DNA of 64,000 bases from Thermodesulforhabdaceae bacterium (GTDB lineage Bacteria > Desulfobacterota > Syntrophobacteria > Syntrophobacterales > Thermodesulforhabdaceae): contig JBBFKT010000001.1 of NCBI GenBank assembly GCA_037482015.1, positions 310,001-374,000 of the forward strand, in the 5' to 3' direction. The stretch's first letter is position 1. Every line of letters begins with the position of its first letter. Below are positions 35,086 through 43,356 of this stretch, piece after piece. The position numbers and the translations under genes were made by a program. Under the pieces are notes generated by a model, which saw only the letters and a list, made by a program, of their open reading frames with translations, was not told the origin of the DNA and made no database searches.

Positions 35086-36053
35086 TTCGCCCTCTCAGAT
35101 GATTGTGCTTTGATCTTAAAAGCAAACGGATCGTTTTGACCTGGACTAACAATAAGCCTTCCCGGTTCACGCTTTATTTCTTCAACCGTTGCTTGAAGTT
35201 CTCTCAGGACTTTTTGGGTTTCTACGAGAGTTATGGTCATATTTTGGTCAAGGTCTAAAATGGTCTTTTGCATTGCTGCTATATTTTCATTCACGGCCGT
35301 GAGACTTTTATTTAGGTTTGTCCAATCAATATTTGCCAGCTTTGTATTCAGGCTCATTGCTGTGTTCTTTGCTTCTTTGAAAAATTCATCGGCCGAGCGA
35401 AGAAGTTTTTCAGGAGGTTCTTTCTTCAGAGCCTTATTTAGATCTTCTGTAAAGCTCTGAAGATTTCTTGCAGAAATAGATACAGCCTTTATAGAGTTTT
35501 CAAGTTCCGGGTTTGAGAGAATTTTTTGAGCTGATGAAGCTGTCTCTGTCCATGTTCTGGCGATGCCCTCGAAGTCTATGGAGACTATTTTTCCGTAGAG
35601 TCTCTCGAGAGCATCTTTTATGGCTTGCATTTCCGACGGGTAGGAGCGGATGATGGGGTAGGGTGTAGTGAAAGCAATCTGTGGGGTGAGTTTGTCCGTA
35701 TCTGGTGGGGCTTTGTCTATTTCGAGAAATCGAAGCCCCGTAATACCTTGTTCCCTTAACCTTACAATAAGAGTGTCATCGACAATAAAGTCTTCTGAAA
35801 TAGCAAGCACGACTTCAATGAGCCTTCCATCTGGGGCAATACCGATTTTTTTTACTCTTCCGACAGGAACCCCAAGGTAGTTCACCACAGCATCTTTTTG
35901 AAGTCCCTTTACTGATTCGGAAAAATAGGAAACATATAGTTTATTTTTTTCAAAAAGCTGTGATAGTCCAACCCAGAATGTAACCGCTAGACCCAGAAAA
36001 ATCGTAATGATCAGAAAAAGCCCGACGTAAAAGGCTTTAACTTTTCTTGGCAC
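35082..36053 (-). CDS. mlaD: MCE/MlaD-family substrate-binding protein
   Basis: About 323 residues: one N-terminal membrane helix (AFYVGLFLIITIFLGLAVTFWVG), the MCE domain (about 38-115, YFSESVKGLQKDAVVNYLGVPVGRVKKIGI with the conserved hydrophobic centre) and a long helical C-terminal region that may form a coiled coil or tunnel. It binds phospholipid between outer and inner membranes. The GTG at 36053 is preferred over the ORF start because AAAGGAG stands nine bases upstream; it then overlaps the ATPase gene by 17 bases. Third gene of the mla run. Confidence 0.87.
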   Translation of the reverse strand: MPRKVKAFYVGLFLIITIFLGLAVTFWVGLSQLFEKNKLYVSYFSESVKGLQKDAVVNYLGVPVGRVKKIGIAPDGRLIEVVLAISEDFIVDDTLIVRLREQGITGLRFLEIDKAPPDTDKLTPQIAFTTPYPIIRSYPSEMQAIKDALERLYGKIVSIDFEGIARTWTETASSAQKILSNPELENSIKAVSISARNLQSFTEDLNKALKKEPPEKLLRSADEFFKEAKNTAMSLNTKLANIDWTNLNKSLTAVNENIAAMQKTILDLDQNMTITLVETQKVLRELQATVEEIKREPGRLIVSPGQNDPFAFKIKAQSSERAK

Positions 36054-36834
36054 TTTTTGGTTCTCCTTTATGGATTGATCTTGATGATCTCTCAAAAAAG
36101 CTTCGGACTAACTCCTGTTCCGATGCTTTCATTTCTTCCAATGTGCCCTGAGCGACGATTCCTTTTACGGATCGATCAAGCATGATACACTGATCGGCGA
36201 TTCGTTCAATGCTAAGCAGTTCATGAGTTACAACAACAAGTGTAATCCCTAAAAGATCTCTGAGTTTAAGGAAGAGTTCGTCCAGTCCAGTTGCTGTTAC
36301 GGGATCTAACCCTGCCCCCGGTTCGTCGCAGAAGAGCAGAGGAGGATCCAGCACCATAGCTCTGGCAAGTCCCGCTCGCTTTTTCATACCGCCGCTTAAC
36401 TCAGATGGCATTTTGTGGGCGTGTTCTGCAAGATCCACCAGAGCTAACTTCAGCATTACAATTTCTTCAATCCACGATTCAGGAAGATTGGTTGATTCTC
36501 TGAGCGGGAGAGCCACATTGTCAAACACGGTGAAGGATCCGAGAAGCCCGCTTGATTGGAAGAGCACTCCCATTTTAGATCGTAGTGAAGAAGAATAACC
36601 GATTTTTGTTACTTCTTCTCCCAGTATGGTTATTGTTCCGGTCCGGGGAGGAATTAAACCGATTAGAGCTTTAAGAAGCGTGCTTTTACCACAACCGCTT
36701 GTTCCTAGAATAACTGCGATCTTGCTTTCTTTTACTGTAAAGGTGACATTTTTAAGTATTAACGTCTCGCCGTAGCCAACGCTTAAATCTTGCACTGAAA
36801 TGATGTCTTGAAGCTTTCTACCATTTGAAGACAT
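36037..36834 (-). CDS. mlaF: ABC transporter ATPase (MlaF-type)
   Basis: About 265 residues. Walker A LGTSGCGKST (about 42-51), Q-loop in GVLFQSSGLL, ABC signature LSGGMKKRAGLARAMVLDP, Walker B LLFCDEPGAGLDP and the switch VVTHE, all in order. The LSGGMKKR signature is that of MlaF/Ttg2A lipid ABC transporters. It drives phospholipid movement with the permease upstream. The start at 36834 gives MSSNGRKLQ; an ATG eight codons upstream is also possible, and neither has a strong ribosome site, fitting coupling with the overlapping permease gene. Confidence 0.9.
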   Translation of the reverse strand: MSSNGRKLQDIISVQDLSVGYGETLILKNVTFTVKESKIAVILGTSGCGKSTLLKALIGLIPPRTGTITILGEEVTKIGYSSSLRSKMGVLFQSSGLLGSFTVFDNVALPLRESTNLPESWIEEIVMLKLALVDLAEHAHKMPSELSGGMKKRAGLARAMVLDPPLLFCDEPGAGLDPVTATGLDELFLKLRDLLGITLVVVTHELLSIERIADQCIMLDRSVKGIVAQGTLEEMKASEQELVRSFFERSSRSIHKGEPKSAKKS

Positions 36835-37969
36835 GAGCCAGAACCGTAACAAAAGCATCAGCTATAATGATCAAAAATAGAGCCGCCACCACTGCTGCTG
36901 TTGTTTGTCTTCCCACACTTTCAGGGCTATGGCTGGTTTTCAGTCCCATATAGCATCCAACACTGCCAATGATTATCCCAAAGAGAATACTTTTTAGAAA
37001 TCCGACCCACAGATCAGACATGCTGAGGATTCCGTATGCCTCGCTCACAAACGAAGCTGGGGTAACATCAAGGCTTGCGAAGGCAACAAACATGGCTCCG
37101 AGAAGCCCTGTAAAAAAGGACCAAACGGTAAGTAGAGGGGATGCTAAAAGAGCTCCGGCAATGCGAGGGATTATAAGGAAGTGAGACACGTTAACATTCA
37201 TAACTTTTAGTGCGTCAAGTTCTTCATTGATATTCATTATGCCGATTTCAGCAGCGAAGGCAGAGGTTGTTCTTCCGGCCATGAGCACAGCCGTGATAAG
37301 CGGAGAAAGTTCTCTAGAAAGACCAAGAGCTGCCAAATCAGCAACAAAAATGTTTGCTCCAAACTGTCTGAGCTGAACAGCCGCCTGAAAGGCTGTAACT
37401 AATCCGATCAGAAAACTCATGATACCAACAATTGGCATCGCTCGAGATCCAGCATGTTCCACGATGAAAGCAAGTTCATGCCAGCGAATAATGCGGGGAT
37501 GTTGAATAGCTTTCACGAGAGCGGCTAAATGTTCGACCAGAAAATTTCCAACTTCTCTCCATCGTGACAAAGTCTGGATAGCGAAATCGCCAATTTTAAC
37601 AATAACTTGATCTTTCTCATGAGATGAAGGATAACTTGCGAGCCTTTCTTTTTGGTTAAACCAGTATCTGCCAATAATCTCAGCAAATTGACGGTCTTTT
37701 TCTCCTCCAATTATACATTCCACCGATACTTTGTAATGTCGGCATGTTTCTTCAATTTTTCTTATAAAAAGGAGAAATACCGTGTTAAGGTTTATCCCTT
37801 CATCAATATGGATACGCACTTTGCTGACAGAACGACTTTTAATTTTATTTTCTAGATTTTTGATAAGATCTACAAAAACTGACTGTGGGGGAATATCTCG
37901 AAATCGGTAGGATAAAATTCCCTCTATTTCTAAAATTTCGGGGATAGATGTCTGTGTTTTTGCTAACAA
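36818..37969 (-). CDS. mlaE: MlaE-family permease with N-terminal STAS-like domain
   Basis: 383 residues. The first ~110 residues (IEGILSYRFRDIPPQSVFVDLI, VRIHIDEGINLNTVFLLF) look like a STAS-type regulatory domain, joined to the MlaE membrane domain: GSRAMPIVGIMSFLIGLVTAFQAAVQLRQFG, LSRELSPLITAVLMAGRTTSAFAAEIG, VMNVNVSHFLIIPRI and a C-terminal GSVGCYMGL-TAAVVAALFLIIIAD helix. STAS-permease fusions are known for MlaE. The start is TTG, just after the ihf gene's stop, with a G-rich GGGGGCGG as ribosome site. Leads the mlaEFD-lipoprotein operon. Confidence 0.88.
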   Translation of the reverse strand: MLAKTQTSIPEILEIEGILSYRFRDIPPQSVFVDLIKNLENKIKSRSVSKVRIHIDEGINLNTVFLLFIRKIEETCRHYKVSVECIIGGEKDRQFAEIIGRYWFNQKERLASYPSSHEKDQVIVKIGDFAIQTLSRWREVGNFLVEHLAALVKAIQHPRIIRWHELAFIVEHAGSRAMPIVGIMSFLIGLVTAFQAAVQLRQFGANIFVADLAALGLSRELSPLITAVLMAGRTTSAFAAEIGIMNINEELDALKVMNVNVSHFLIIPRIAGALLASPLLTVWSFFTGLLGAMFVAFASLDVTPASFVSEAYGILSMSDLWVGFLKSILFGIIIGSVGCYMGLKTSHSPESVGRQTTAAVVAALFLIIIADAFVTVLAHVFKW

Positions 37970-37975
37970 TTGGGC

Positions 37976-38278
37976 TTACCGCCCCCTGTAGTGATTCATC
38001 CGTTTTTTCAGAACACCTGAACATCGAAATGTTATCACTTTTCTCGGTGAGAGCATGATGGACTCGCCTGTCTGGGGATTGCGTCCTCTCCGCTCATTTT
38101 TAGTTCTTACACAAAACTTCCCAAATCCACTAATCAGAACATCTTCGCCTTTTGCGAGTCCTTCTTTCATGAGCTCAAAAATGGTTTCCACAAAGCGAGC
38201 ACAATCGCCTTTTGTGATCTTAGGGTATTGTTGAAGCTTAGCGTAAAGCCGCTCTACTATGTGAGCCTTGGTTACTGT
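37976..38278 (-). CDS. integration host factor / HU-family DNA-binding protein
   Basis: 100 residues with the HU/IHF fold: MTVTKAHIVERLYAKLQ, an amphipathic helix pair, ISGFGKFCVRTKNERRGRNPQTGE and the DNA-intercalating arm motif GRNPQTGESIMLSPRKVITFRCS. The GRNPQTG element is the conserved turn of the beta arm; the LSPR pattern is closer to IHF than to HU, so IHF-alpha is likely. The ATG at 38278 has GGAGG seven bases upstream; the ORF is open 14 codons earlier. It runs straight into mlaE. Bends DNA for recombination, replication and sigma54 promoters. Confidence 0.9.
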   Translation of the reverse strand, partial: TVTKAHIVERLYAKLQQYPKITKGDCARFVETIFELMKEGLAKGEDVLISGFGKFCVRTKNERRGRNPQTGESIMLSPRKVITFRCSGVLKKRMNHYRGR

Positions 38279-38373
38279 CATCGGCGAACCTCCTCCTGTT
38301 TCTTCTCCTAATCCCCCCACCTGAAACTATCAGAAAGGAATTTAGTTTGCAAATAAAAACAACGCCTTAAATG

Positions 38374-38401
38374 AAAAAAGCTTTCCTTTACGGAAAGCTC
38401 C
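38374..38401 (-). terminator. intrinsic terminator after tRNA-Met
   Basis: On the minus strand AGCTTTCC-GTAAA-GGAAAGCT is followed by TTTTTTC, a complete Rho-independent terminator between tRNA-Met and the ihf gene. Confidence 0.85.
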
Positions 38402-38426
38402 CTTCGTGGGATTATTTCCAATTAGC

Positions 38427-38503
38427 TGGTGGCGGTGCAGGGCTTCGAACCCCGGACACTGCGGATATGAGCCGCATGCTCTGACCAACTGAGCTACACC
38501 GCC
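38427..38503 (-). tRNA. tRNA-Met (CAT)
   Basis: On the minus strand the acceptor GGCGGTG pairs with CACCGCC, followed by A and an encoded CCA. D stem GCTC/GAGC, anticodon stem TGCGG/CCGCA with loop CTCATAT (anticodon CAT), T stem CGGGG-TTCGAAG-CCCTG. All arms close. The acceptor's first pair G-C marks an elongator rather than initiator tRNA; a tRNA-Ile (lysidine CAT) cannot be fully excluded. Confidence 0.93.
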
Positions 38504-38517
38504 ACCTGGTGCTTATC

Positions 38518-38546
38518 TGATTAAACAAAATTTAAGTTCATGTCAA
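38518..38546 (-). promoter_or_regulatory. promoter of tRNA-Met
   Basis: On the minus strand TTGACA (consensus -35) is followed after 17 bases by TAATCA, placing the start about ten bases before the tRNA 5' end. Confidence 0.75.
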
Positions 38547-38557
38547 GAGAGCAAAGA

Positions 38558-38806
38558 GAGGGTGTTTTGAAAAGTGTAGGGGCGACCTGCCAGTCGCCCC
38601 TACAACTCCGCACCCCCTCCCCGTTGACGGGGAGGGCCGGGGAGGGGTCCGGTTTCTGTCCATCGGCTCGCAGGACGGCGAAGACGCCGTTCCTCCCGAG
38701 ACTGCAGTAAAATATTTGGGAGGGTCGCCGTCATCGGCGACCGATACATAGAGAATCACCCCCCATCCTCGGTGACCAAAGTAGGAGAAAAAATTTTTCA
38801 CACTTA
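38558..38806. mobile_element. MITE-like element, copy 3
   Basis: Left end GAGGGTGTTTTGAAAAGTG, right end region GAAAAAATTTTTCACACTTACC (inverse). Inside are palindromes GGGGCGACCTGCCAGTCGCCCC, CTCCCCGTTGACGGGGAG, GGACGGCG-CGCCGTTCC and GGGTCGCCG-CGGCGACC, and the segment CCGGTTTCTGTCCATCGGC also found near the intron remnant at 21.6 kb. The same series occurs inverted in the outer element at 48.2-49.0 kb. No clear target duplication. Together with flanks it fills the gap between tRNA-Met and the thioesterase. Confidence 0.55.
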
Positions 38807-38911
38807 CCGATCTATTTCTTAGAACAAGCTCAGAGATAGCAATAGGGGTTTGAGAAGGGTAAAAACGCTATGGATGCTTTTCACTCAATCCAAATACTTC
38901 CCGGGAACTGA

Positions 38912-39322
38912 TTAAATCGCCTTTTTAGATGTGAAAATTCTGTAAGAAGCTAGAGCGACAGCCACAAGAGATTCGTTAGAGTCGAAAACTTCAATAAAAG
39001 AAGTCCCGACGCTTGATCCGCATCGTAAAACTCGCCCATGAGCGCGCAAAGTGTTGCGAGCTGGTTCCAGGAAGTTAATGTTTAAGGAAATGGTGGGAGC
39101 GGCATGTTTAGGGGGATGCAAAGTATAAAGAGCTACTCCACCTGCGGCATCGGCAAGAGCCGTTACAAAACCGCCTTGAATATTCCCAAGGGAGTTACAA
39201 AATTCGGGTCTAAACGGCAATTCCAAAACGGCTAATCCTTCGGATATTTCTACAAGTTTCATTCCCAAAAAAGCCGCCGCTGGGATTCGAGACATCCTTT
39301 CTTCAATGACAGCCTTTGTCAT
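38912..39322 (-). CDS. PaaI-type hotdog thioesterase
   Basis: 136 residues with the hotdog pattern: FLGMKLVEISEGLAVLELPFRPEFCNSLGNIQGGFVTALADAAGGVAL in pieces, where the N-xxGG and following D/E mark the PaaI/YdiI acyl-CoA thioesterase active site (N in GNIQGG, D in ALADAAG). It hydrolyses acyl- or aryl-CoA, in keeping with the acyl-CoA enzymes of the window. Cytosolic, probably tetrameric. Gene stands alone; weak ribosome site. The true substrate is unknown. Confidence 0.85.
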   Translation of the reverse strand: MTKAVIEERMSRIPAAAFLGMKLVEISEGLAVLELPFRPEFCNSLGNIQGGFVTALADAAGGVALYTLHPPKHAAPTISLNINFLEPARNTLRAHGRVLRCGSSVGTSFIEVFDSNESLVAVALASYRIFTSKKAI

Positions 39323-39565
39323 AGCGCATTCCTTCTCGTCAGAAGTTTTGCTGTCAGCTTTGGTTTCTAGAATGAAATCTTCTTACAGTCAAACAAATAT
39401 GGGCAAGTCAGGGAATTGGATTAAAAATTTTAAGCTAGCCATCCGAGATTTCTTTTTATCGATTGAGATATTTAGCTCCTGGTGGCAAACATAGTAGAGA
39501 CATGTTGGGAATTATGCTCACAGAACAAAAGTGATTGGCTAGCATGAAAAGGAGATAGCGGATAA

Positions 39566-41146
39566 GTGAGATTATGGTCTAAATCTCAAGGTATGGGGCT
39601 TGCTGCGGTAATTGTCGGCACCAGTGTTCTTATTTCTCGGTTTATGGGTCTTGTTCGGGACAAAGTTATTTCTTACTGGTTTGGGGCTTCAATCGATTCC
39701 GATCTTTACTTTGCTGCCTTCGTAATCCCGGATTTCATCAATTACCTGCTTGCTGGAGCCTACTTTTCGATTACTCTGATTCCTATCCTTAGCAGGCTTT
39801 TCCAGGAAGACGAAAGGGATGGATGGAATTTTTTTTCGGCTGCCCTTTTCTGGGTTTTTTCCGCCATTACTATTCTCACTATTTTAGGAGAAATTTTTGC
39901 TGACCAAATTGTACCTTACGTTGCGCCTGGTTTTGGCTCCAACGATCTTTACAGGCTTACTCGTTTTGTTCGCATCATCCTCCCGGCTCAAATTTGTTTT
40001 CTCGTGGGTTCATGTTTCTCTGCTGTTCTTTATCTAAGAAAGCAGTTTGTTGTGCCATCTCTTTCGCCGCTTATTTACAACGGGGGCATTATCATACTGG
40101 GAATTTTTCTAAGACACCATGGTATTGAAGGTTTTTGCTGGGGCGTGCTTGTGGGAGCTTTCGGTGGGAATTTTCTCTTGCCTTTTTTGGCTGCAAAATA
40201 TGGAAAGAATAGCAGCATGAACCTATCCTTTCGCTTGTGGCATCGAGAAATGAAGCGTTTTATCGTAACGGCTGTTCCTCTCATGGTCGGGCAGTCCATA
40301 GTGGTTCTCGATGAACAGCTAGTTAGGGTCTTCGGTTCTTTCGCTGGTTCCGGCACTATAAGTCACATAAATTACGCAAGGCGTCTTATGATGGTGCCTG
40401 TTGGCATTGTAGGTCAGGCCGTTGCTGTGGCGTCCTATCCCTTTATGGCGGAACTTCTTGCTCAGAAAAAAATGAAGGAATTTTTTCAAACCATAAGAGA
40501 AGCCATTAAAAATACCATGCTGATTATTATCCCTCTTGCCTTTGGGATGGCAGCCGTTGCTGAACCAGCCGTGGGATTGATATTCCAGCAGGGCAAGTTT
40601 GAACTATCCGACACCGTAAAAACAGCTCGCCTTCTTCAACTTTATCTCACAGCCGTGCCTTTGTGGGCTTTTCAACAAATTCTTGGAAGGGGTTTTTATG
40701 TCGCAGGAGATACGTTATCACCCGTTGTTATAGGAACCATTACAACGATTATAGCGTTACCTATGTTTTTTGCTGGGAGTAGATATCTTGGCGGTGAAGG
40801 CGTTGTTGGCGCTAGCGTTATCGGTTTTTTGCTTTATTCTGTGGCACTTATCTTCTGGTGGATGCGGCGGTGGAATGGAAAAGAAACCTTTGAAGGACTT
40901 GCTAGAGACTTTTTCAAATACATCGTTGCAGGAGGAATAGCGTTTGTATTAAGCTCAAAATTCTCTGATCTTCTAAAGAACTTTTTCTCCTTTGGTTTTT
41001 CACTTTTTGACTATTTAATTACTGGTCTGGCTACGGGAATATTTTTTTGTATGGTGTGGTTTGGATGTGCTATGGTGCTTTTCAAAAACGAAATGTTTTG
41101 GCTTGTTTCTCGATTAACTAAAGGGCGTATTGGAATTCGGAGATAA
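39566..41146 (+). CDS. murJ: lipid II flippase MurJ
   Basis: 526 residues with about 14 membrane helices. Family motifs are SRFMGLVRDKVISYWFGAS, DLYFAAFVIPDFINYLLAGAYFSITLIPILS, and LAFGMAAVAEPAVGLIFQQGKF with following VAGDTLSPV. Charged residues in the central cavity (Arg and Asp of helices 1-2) are kept. MurJ flips undecaprenyl-linked peptidoglycan precursor to the periplasm. The start is GTG with AAGGAG about ten bases upstream. A PilZ gene follows four bases after its stop, so co-transcription is likely. Confidence 0.92.
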   Translation: MRLWSKSQGMGLAAVIVGTSVLISRFMGLVRDKVISYWFGASIDSDLYFAAFVIPDFINYLLAGAYFSITLIPILSRLFQEDERDGWNFFSAALFWVFSAITILTILGEIFADQIVPYVAPGFGSNDLYRLTRFVRIILPAQICFLVGSCFSAVLYLRKQFVVPSLSPLIYNGGIIILGIFLRHHGIEGFCWGVLVGAFGGNFLLPFLAAKYGKNSSMNLSFRLWHREMKRFIVTAVPLMVGQSIVVLDEQLVRVFGSFAGSGTISHINYARRLMMVPVGIVGQAVAVASYPFMAELLAQKKMKEFFQTIREAIKNTMLIIIPLAFGMAAVAEPAVGLIFQQGKFELSDTVKTARLLQLYLTAVPLWAFQQILGRGFYVAGDTLSPVVIGTITTIIALPMFFAGSRYLGGEGVVGASVIGFLLYSVALIFWWMRRWNGKETFEGLARDFFKYIVAGGIAFVLSSKFSDLLKNFFSFGFSLFDYLITGLATGIFFCMVWFGCAMVLFKNEMFWLVSRLTKGRIGIRR

Positions 41147-41150
41147 AGAG

Positions 41151-41777
41151 ATGAAAAAACTTCCCATTGAAATCGAACAGGAACTGACTCTTCGTCCTCT
41201 AGGCGAAAATATGCCCCATAAGGCCAAAAGCCGTATTATAGGAGCAAAACACGGAAGCTACATTATCATCGAGGAACCGGTAATTAAAATCAGTGACAGA
41301 ATTGTAGCTCTTATTGGACAAGCTGTACTATGCTGGTTTTTCCACGAAGGGGAGGTTTATCGCTTCGAAAGCGTAATTCGAAAATCTCTTGGAGAGGGTC
41401 TCTGCCTCTTGGAATATCCTTCGCATTTTCAGGTTGAATCTTTAAGACGTCACGTAAGAATAAAAGTAAATCTAGAAACCAAATTTAAAATTGGCTTTAA
41501 GCCAGATGTTTTCAGCGGAACCGTAGTTGATATAAGTGAAGGAGGATGCAGACTTGTAGCTGACTCGATTGTTTTTGCCGGAATAAATGACCGTATTGTG
41601 CTTTCCTTTAGTTTACCGGATGATCGATTAATTAAAGAAATCGAAGGTGTTGTTAGAAATATCCTTCACGATAGACTCAAAAAACGTAGTGAGCTGGGAA
41701 TTCAGTTTAAAGGGCCGGAGTCCGAACTTTCTAAAATCAACTCATTTTGCCAGTTTTGCCAATACTTTAAGGTTTAA
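41151..41777 (+). CDS. PilZ-domain c-di-GMP-binding protein
   Basis: 208 residues with a YcgR-like N-domain (about 1-95) and a PilZ domain: the first motif RRHVRI (about 100) and DISEGGCRL (about 132) are the RxxxR and DxSxxG elements that clamp cyclic di-GMP. The tail is Cys-containing (CQFCQYF). The ATG at 41151 has GGAG eight bases upstream; the ORF is open seven codons earlier into murJ. It follows murJ directly, hinting at c-di-GMP control of envelope or motility steps. Its stop lies inside the 11-bp direct repeat that flanks the MITE-like element at 41781. Confidence 0.85.
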   Translation: MKKLPIEIEQELTLRPLGENMPHKAKSRIIGAKHGSYIIIEEPVIKISDRIVALIGQAVLCWFFHEGEVYRFESVIRKSLGEGLCLLEYPSHFQVESLRRHVRIKVNLETKFKIGFKPDVFSGTVVDISEGGCRLVADSIVFAGINDRIVLSFSLPDDRLIKEIEGVVRNILHDRLKKRSELGIQFKGPESELSKINSFCQFCQYFKV

Positions 41778-41780
41778 TTG

Positions 41781-41883
41781 GGAGTGTTCAAAAATTTTTT
41801 CCTTGCAGGGTTGCCCTGGCAATAGAGCGACGCATGCGTCGCCATTACAATTAATCTCGTAAGAGAAGTTTTCGAACGATCTC
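41781..41883 (-). mobile_element. MITE-like element, copy 4 (short, with 11-bp target duplication)
   Basis: A 103-bp element: left end GGAGTGTTCAAAA, right end (inverse) GAGATCGTTCGAAAA. Inside, on the minus strand, TAATGGCGACGCATGCGTCGC and CTATTGCCAGGGCAACCCTGC match the right half of copy 1. Flanks AGGTTTAATTG (41770-41780) and AGGTTTAACTG (41884-41894) are 11-bp direct repeats with one mismatch, a likely target-site duplication. Inserted exactly at the end of the PilZ gene. Confidence 0.7.
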
Positions 41884-41897
41884 AGGTTTAACTGGGG

Positions 41898-43142
41898 TCA
41901 GGGTTCTAAAGTAATTAAAAAAACTGGAGTTAGAGGCTCAAAACGAAAGGATTCTGCAAGAGGAACGCTTCGGGCGATCTGAGCTTGAACCAAATTAGTT
42001 CTGAACCCATAATTTTGTGCAACTTGAAGAGCTTCACTTACAGAATGCCAGAGCACTGCTGAAATCAGGATGAGTGGCATGCCGTCTTTTCCAAAACGTT
42101 TTATGATGGCTTCTAATATAAGCCCCAGATCTTTGCCTGCTCCGCCTATAAAGATGCGATCAGGTGGTGGCAGTTTGTCAACGAATTCAAGGATATTCCC
42201 CAGATAAGGTATTATCTCTCCACAGTGAAAATTCCTAATGTTTGCCTTTAGTTGTTCAAACCGATGGGGATTCTTTTCAACAGAGTGAACTGCTCGCAAA
42301 GGAACTCTATAGCAGGCTTCGATGGAAACCGATCCGCTTCCAGCCCCTATATCCCACAATACATCTCCGGGGCGAAGCCTTAGAGCAGACACGGCAAGAG
42401 CTCGCACTTCCTGCTTTGTTATCATGCCTCGATCATGAAGAAATTCATCTTCTATCAAAAATCCACCGGTTTTTTCCGCTATGCATCTAGGTAGTATCGC
42501 CACAATGTTGGGAGATTCCCAGTGTTTTGATGTAGCTTCTGCTGGGATTAATGTAGTGATTTTTTCTTTATGTGTGCCCAAATTTTCTCCAATAACCATC
42601 TCCACCATTTCGCCCATCCTGTGATATTCAAGCAGTTCAGCTATGAAAGAAGGGGATCGAGCTGGACTTGTAAGGATAGCGATCTTTCGACCGAGTCTAA
42701 GCCAGTAGAAAAAGTCTCGCCGATCTTCTTTATGCAAGCTGAAAGGCAACACATCATCCCAGGGAAGAGCGAGTTTTGAAAACAGGTATTGTAGAGATGT
42801 AATGCCAGGGACCACCATGATTTGACTTCTTCCAAGTGTTTCGCCAATCTGGCGTCCTATACCGTAAAAAAGCGGATCGCCGGATGCCATGATAAGCACT
42901 TTCTTAATCTGTGATATTTCCTTGATTCGCTCTATAACGGGCTCCAAAGGAGATCGTATAATAATCTTCTCGCAATCAAATCGGCCTACCGCCTTTAAGA
43001 AAGATTCTCCACAAACAATCACATCGGCTTGCTTCAGCCAGTTTTCTAATTCTTGTGGGATCTGGAAGATCTCACCGATCATGCCCGTTCCGACAATAAC
43101 CACTAGCGGAGAAGCCCAATCTTCGGGCGAAACTGTTTTCAT
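41898..43142 (-). CDS. cbiET: precorrin-6Y C5,15-methyltransferase / decarboxylase (CbiET)
   Basis: 414 residues fusing CbiE (about 12-205; VVIVGTGMIGEIFQIPQELE, MASGDPLFYGIGR, VPGITSLQYLFSKL) to CbiT (about 215-414; VRALAVSALRLRPGDVLWDIGAGSGSVSIEAC with the SAM-binding loop DIGAGSGS, FIGGAGKD). The enzyme methylates C5 and C15 and decarboxylates the acetate chain of the corrin precursor (CobL in the aerobic route). Other cobalamin genes are absent here apart from the adenosyltransferase at 50129. No cobalamin riboswitch signature was seen upstream. Stop lies 15 bases past the MITE-like element. Confidence 0.92.
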   Translation of the reverse strand: MKTVSPEDWASPLVVIVGTGMIGEIFQIPQELENWLKQADVIVCGESFLKAVGRFDCEKIIIRSPLEPVIERIKEISQIKKVLIMASGDPLFYGIGRQIGETLGRSQIMVVPGITSLQYLFSKLALPWDDVLPFSLHKEDRRDFFYWLRLGRKIAILTSPARSPSFIAELLEYHRMGEMVEMVIGENLGTHKEKITTLIPAEATSKHWESPNIVAILPRCIAEKTGGFLIEDEFLHDRGMITKQEVRALAVSALRLRPGDVLWDIGAGSGSVSIEACYRVPLRAVHSVEKNPHRFEQLKANIRNFHCGEIIPYLGNILEFVDKLPPPDRIFIGGAGKDLGLILEAIIKRFGKDGMPLILISAVLWHSVSEALQVAQNYGFRTNLVQAQIARSVPLAESFRFEPLTPVFLITLEP

Positions 43143-43269
43143 GAGAGATGCTCCTTTACAGGTTAATGTAAGGTGTTTCCTACCAGCAGGGGGTTTTCAT
43201 CAAAAATCAGTATCATTGTGTTGTGTTTTCCTGCAACAGCCTTTTTGATTCAGTTAGATTGAAAGTAGT

Positions 43270-43297
43270 TTGACATAGTTATAATGGGTGGTATAAA
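43270..43297 (+). promoter_or_regulatory. promoter of the fumarase-sdh region
   Basis: TTGACA and TATAAA separated by 16 bases, about 60 bases before the fumarase alpha start. A second TATAAT-like hexamer lies inside the spacer. Confidence 0.6.
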
Positions 43298-43356
43298 AGT
43301 TTTGGTAGCTAATGGGAAAGATATTAAAGGAAGAAGGTTTAAGAAGGAGCCTGAAA

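Noticed and set aside
43143-43311. Cobalamin riboswitch upstream of cbiET
   Set aside because: No B12-box or conserved GCCACTG-type elements could be found on the minus strand.
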